In this document: piece by piece, positions 5,601 to 8,473 of the stretch | How positions within the stretch are numbered: position 1 is the first letter of the stretch | Layout of the letters: each line of letters opens with the position of its first letter | From: CAZXYF01 sp964644705 | GTDB lineage: Bacteria > Planctomycetota > Brocadiia > SM23-32 | NCBI GenBank assembly: GCA_964644705.1 | Contig: CAZXYF010000135.1 | Coordinates: 1 to 8,473 of the forward strand | DNA length: 8,473 nucleotides | Direction: 5' to 3' | Translations under genes and position numbers: made by a program | The notes under the pieces: model-generated | What the model saw: only the letters and a program-made list of their open reading frames with translations | What the model was told of the DNA's origin: nothing | The model's database searches: none

Positions 5601-7994
5601 TCACTCGCACTGCAAATTCCTAAAAGCCGCCTGGGCAGCGCCTTCGCCCTTCATCGTGACAAAGAGTTCCGTCTGGAAAACCCCCAGTTCAAGATCTCGT
5701 TCTCCCATCAACTTCCCATCAATCATAACCTTCACGCGAGCGATATCATACTGATACAGTATGGTCAGCTCGTGCCACTTTTCCCCTTCATCCCCGAAGG
5801 CCTTATGCAGCTGGGAGCCCCCGGATGAATCCCCCCTTCGTTGAATGAGTGAGTATTGTTCCCCATCAAAGTTGACCGTTATCGCCTTGCCATTCCGATC
5901 CTCCACCTTCATCCCGACCAGATACTGAGCGCCTTCCCCCATGTTGCGTGAATCCGCCCTGAACTGCACCGACAGGGTGAACTCGATTCCCGGCCGCACC
6001 GGGCGCATCGTACGCCGAGCATTTTTCACCGTTCCAGCTTCGTTGTTCACCTTCAGCACCAGAATGCCTTTTTCTATGCTCTGGTGTCCATCTTCCGGAA
6101 TGGTCTTCTTCCAGATTGGCCCTTTGAACCCGTTTTTCTGAATTTCTTCGCTAAACGCCGCCAGATCCATTGGTCCCAGTAAACCATTTTGAATGATGTT
6201 GTTCTGCAGACGTCGTGCTTCCCGAGCGGCATGGGTGTCGGGGTAGGTCTTAATAACATGTTTGGCCTGTTCCATAGCCGCTTCCATCTGGTCCGTCCGC
6301 TTATACGCCCGCGCTATTTTCAGCTCCAGGTCTGCCCGGTAGATTGTCACACTGTTTTTGAACCAATCGTATTTATTCAGCTCTTCAGCAAGATCCAAAA
6401 ACTGGTGCACAGCGGTTTCACTCGGATCTGACTGGAGCAGTTTCCTCTGCCAATCCTGCGCCGAGGCGATGATCAGGTTCCTCAGGATTTTTTTACGATC
6501 CTCCACCTGAGTCTTCTGCATCAGATTCTCAGCATTTTCCACAAGCTCCGTCCATTTCCCTTCATCCGACAGATTCTGCAGCTTTCTGTAGGCGCGTTTC
6601 CATTTCTTCTGGCTGGCGATTTCGCGTTTCAATTCCGCGATTTTGGATTCGAGTTGTTCCCCCAGCCCCGATTTCGGATACAACGTTTCCAATTGTTTCG
6701 CCAGCATGCGTGCCTGGGGCAGGGCTCCTTTTTCCAATCGCTTCATCCCCATCTCGTAGGCGCTCTGCCCCAGTTTCTCCTGCACTTTCCGCTCCAGAGT
6801 ATCCAACTTGTTGACCTGGCTCTGATTCAGCGTCTCCACCGCCAGAGTGGCCAGCATCCCTCGGGCCTCCCAATATCGCCCCTCGTTCACCAATTGCTCC
6901 GCATCAGCCAGCACTTCCCCGGCCGACCCCAGGCGCACCCGCTGGGGATCAGGGGGGTCACCTCCCGGATCGGCCTCCGGGGTTTCCGGCCACTGCAAAA
7001 ACACAACCAGCACGGTCAATAACGCCATCGCTCCGGCTGCGGGATATCTCCACCACGATCCGCCTTCCTCGGTTTTTTCCTCACTCGGGCCCTCCGACAC
7101 CGGTGGAACGTAATACACCGATTCCGGATTGCGCCGTTCCACCAGCGGGGCTTTACTGACGAGATGCTGATAGGTCAGCTCCAGATCCCGGGCCAGAGTA
7201 TCCGAGTCATAGCGTTCCTCCCGGCCTTTGGCCAGCATCCGTTCGATCATAGGGTTCAGAAACGCCGGTATATCGTCGTTCACGTGGTGGATCGGAGCTG
7301 CGGTGTCGTCGAGATTGGCGCGGAGATATTCCTCACTGGTGTCCGCTTTGAAAGGCGTAGCCCCCGTCAACATTTCATACGCAACGATGCCGAGACTGAA
7401 AATATCGGCCCGCCCGTCCACAGATTTTAACCGGATCTGCTCCGGAGACAGGTATTTGGGGGTCCCAGGAACTTTACTCTGGGATTTATCGCGCGGGGCA
7501 TCGGTTTCGCTCACGTGTTTGGCGATTCCCAGATCGGTCACCTTCACATGGATGGCCCCGGAGGGGTCCTCATCCAGCAAAATGTTGCCCGGTTTGATAT
7601 CCCGGTGAACGATCCCCTGGTGATGGATAGCCTGCAAAGCATTACAGCTCTGGCGCAAAATATGGATCTTATCCACCAGTTCGATCTCCTCCGGGCCGCG
7701 TATCCGCTCCAGGAGGCTGTTTTCCACAAATTCCATGGTGTAATAATACGACTCATCAACGTTGCCCGATTCGTAATATTTCACCACGTTCGGGTGTTGA
7801 ATACTGATCAGCATCTGCACTTCGCGGTCACGCAGCCGCCGAATTGTATCCGCCGATCGTTTCTCACCCGGCTCGAATATCTTGATCGCGACAATATTCC
7901 CCGCCTCATTATCATTGGCGCGATATACGCTGGCCACGCCCCCTTTCCCCATATGATTCAGAAGCGTGAATTTACCGAAATCTGAACATTCCAT
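5601..7994 (-). CDS. Transmembrane Hanks-type Ser/Thr protein kinase with helical-repeat and beta-rich C-terminal regions
   Basis: The 797-residue protein starts with a complete kinase domain (about 6-280). It has the glycine loop GKGGVASVY (16-24), ATP-binding K38 in VAIK, E58 of helix C, the catalytic loop HRDIKPGN (130-137), DLG in place of DFG (154-156), SPE in place of APE (183-185), and D197. All key catalytic residues are present, so it should be active. Possible activation-loop acceptors are T164, S171, S173 and T178. An acidic, proline-bearing linker leads to one membrane segment (about 314-335, rich in A, L and V, flanked by Trp). The C-terminal half should lie outside the cytoplasm. 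It has TPR-like helices (about 355-600, for example 361-385, 411-440 and 551-585) and then a beta-rich region (about 630-797) that resembles a concanavalin A/LamG-like sandwich. The likely role is sensing an envelope signal and phosphorylating cytoplasmic targets. The substrate is unknown. The ATG at 7994 directly precedes the kinase fold and has an AAGGTG ribosome binding site. Confidence 0.93.
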   Translation of the reverse strand: MECSDFGKFTLLNHMGKGGVASVYRANDNEAGNIVAIKIFEPGEKRSADTIRRLRDREVQMLISIQHPNVVKYYESGNVDESYYYTMEFVENSLLERIRGPEEIELVDKIHILRQSCNALQAIHHQGIVHRDIKPGNILLDEDPSGAIHVKVTDLGIAKHVSETDAPRDKSQSKVPGTPKYLSPEQIRLKSVDGRADIFSLGIVAYEMLTGATPFKADTSEEYLRANLDDTAAPIHHVNDDIPAFLNPMIERMLAKGREERYDSDTLARDLELTYQHLVSKAPLVERRNPESVYYVPPVSEGPSEEKTEEGGSWWRYPAAGAMALLTVLVVFLQWPETPEADPGGDPPDPQRVRLGSAGEVLADAEQLVNEGRYWEARGMLATLAVETLNQSQVNKLDTLERKVQEKLGQSAYEMGMKRLEKGALPQARMLAKQLETLYPKSGLGEQLESKIAELKREIASQKKWKRAYRKLQNLSDEGKWTELVENAENLMQKTQVEDRKKILRNLIIASAQDWQRKLLQSDPSETAVHQFLDLAEELNKYDWFKNSVTIYRADLELKIARAYKRTDQMEAAMEQAKHVIKTYPDTHAAREARRLQNNIIQNGLLGPMDLAAFSEEIQKNGFKGPIWKKTIPEDGHQSIEKGILVLKVNNEAGTVKNARRTMRPVRPGIEFTLSVQFRADSRNMGEGAQYLVGMKVEDRNGKAITVNFDGEQYSLIQRRGDSSGGSQLHKAFGDEGEKWHELTILYQYDIARVKVMIDGKLMGERDLELGVFQTELFVTMKGEGAAQAAFRNLQCE

Positions 7995-8004
7995 GAATGC
8001 AAAG

Positions 8005-8010
8005 CACCTT
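8005..8010 (-). promoter_or_regulatory. Ribosome binding site of the kinase gene
   Basis: AAGGTG (5 of 6 to AAGGAG) lies 10 nt upstream of the ATG at 7994. It is the clearest Shine-Dalgarno in the window and supports that start. The rest of the 87-bp gap up to 8081 contains an AT-rich stretch but no convincing promoter or terminator. Confidence 0.5.
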
Positions 8011-8081
8011 ATAATAGTACGTCGTGTTCGCCGTATCGTGTCAGTCCAAGCGCAACCCCACGTATGATAGCAAAACGAGGA

Positions 8082-8473
8082 TCACCAATTCACTTCCTCC
8101 GGTGGTTTGAACCGACGTCGTATTTCTTCATCGGTAACTGGACCACTCCCCTCTTCCTCGTTTTTCTCCCATTCTTTTCGTTGTTGGTCGAGTTTCTTCA
8201 GCTTTTCCAGCATCTGTCTGGACCTCTCCATCAATTTCTCGGTAACGGCCAGACGCTTATATCTCGGCGCAAAATGATTCAGTGCCTGAGACACACCGCC
8301 ATCCCTGATCATCATGCGGACCTTGTTCAGCAGACGTTTTAAACTCACACGGGCGATGCGGTAGATGTAAGACCGCTGCTCCCGAACAATATCGACCAGG
8401 CGGGACGAGGACAGCTGCTGGGTCAGGCGCGTTGCTTTCTGGAACGCGGCGCGGTAATTCTCCTCTCCCACAT
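8082..8473 (-). CDS. Unrecognised basic, helical protein, C-terminal part
   Basis: The reading frame is open from the window edge to a TGA at 8084-8082 and gives at least 129 residues. A GTG at 8471-8469 is in frame, but no stop precedes it inside the window, so the true start is probably outside. What is visible is strongly charged and predicted helical. There is a basic stretch (about 29-56) and a Lys/Glu/Gln-rich segment (about 73-106) that could form a coiled coil. An acidic patch follows (NEEEG, 104-108), and the protein ends in a proline-containing tail that closes with Trp. I see no signal peptide, membrane segment or catalytic motif in this part. It ends 87 bp before the kinase gene on the same strand, so cotranscription is possible. 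I do not recognise the family and assign no function. Codon use looks like that of its neighbours, and the opposite strand has no better frame. Confidence 0.7.
   Translation of the reverse strand, partial: VGEENYRAAFQKATRLTQQLSSSRLVDIVREQRSYIYRIARVSLKRLLNKVRMMIRDGGVSQALNHFAPRYKRLAVTEKLMERSRQMLEKLKKLDQQRKEWEKNEEEGSGPVTDEEIRRRFKPPEEVNW

Noticed and set aside
7515..7985. A 156-codon plus-strand frame opposite the kinase domain
   Set aside because: It is in register with the kinase codons, which carry every catalytic motif. The antisense product has no recognisable feature.
8005..8045. Promoter for the kinase gene around an AT-rich TACTATTATAAGG
   Set aside because: Several -10-like hexamers can be read, but none has a -35 box at 16-18 bp. 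The nearest match, CTGACA, is 19 bp from TACTAT.

Overview
This 8.5 kb window carries four complete genes and one gene cut by the window edge, all on the minus strand. In transcription order (high to low coordinates) they are: the 3' part of an unrecognised basic, helical protein (8082-8473, open at the edge); a membrane-anchored Hanks-type Ser/Thr protein kinase with a helical-repeat and beta-rich C-terminal half (5601-7994); a glutamine-hydrolysing asparagine synthetase, asnB (3585-5540); the AAA+ replication-recombination factor rarA/mgsA (2228-3571); and threonyl-tRNA synthetase, thrS (127-2076). The last 126 bases, downstream of thrS, hold no gene that I can recognise. I see no tRNA, rRNA, CRISPR array, insertion sequence or prophage feature.

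Layout: asnB and rarA are 13 bp apart and are probably cotranscribed. The kinase ends 60 bp before asnB with no visible terminator between them, so it may be in the same unit. A good sigma70-type promoter (2183-2210) lies in the rarA-thrS gap and should give thrS its own transcript, with a leader of about 100 nt that contains two GC-rich hairpins. The 60-bp gap before asnB contains two interleaved inverted repeats that fit an H-type pseudoknot overlapping the ribosome binding site. This is the most interesting structure in the window that the genes do not explain.

Organism: a bacterium of moderately high GC. A large transmembrane Ser/Thr kinase with a sensory C-terminal half, weak or absent Shine-Dalgarno sequences before rarA and thrS, and a RarA sensor-1 motif of the form THNPF would suit the PVC superphylum (Planctomycetes, Verrucomicrobia, Kiritimatiellae and relatives), but this is a low-confidence guess. 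The genes do not form one pathway: thrS and asnB serve amino acid use and translation, rarA serves stalled replication forks, and the kinase is a signalling protein. I see a mostly ordinary chromosomal region, with possible regulatory RNA structures in its intergenic gaps and no clear sign of an undescribed multi-gene system.
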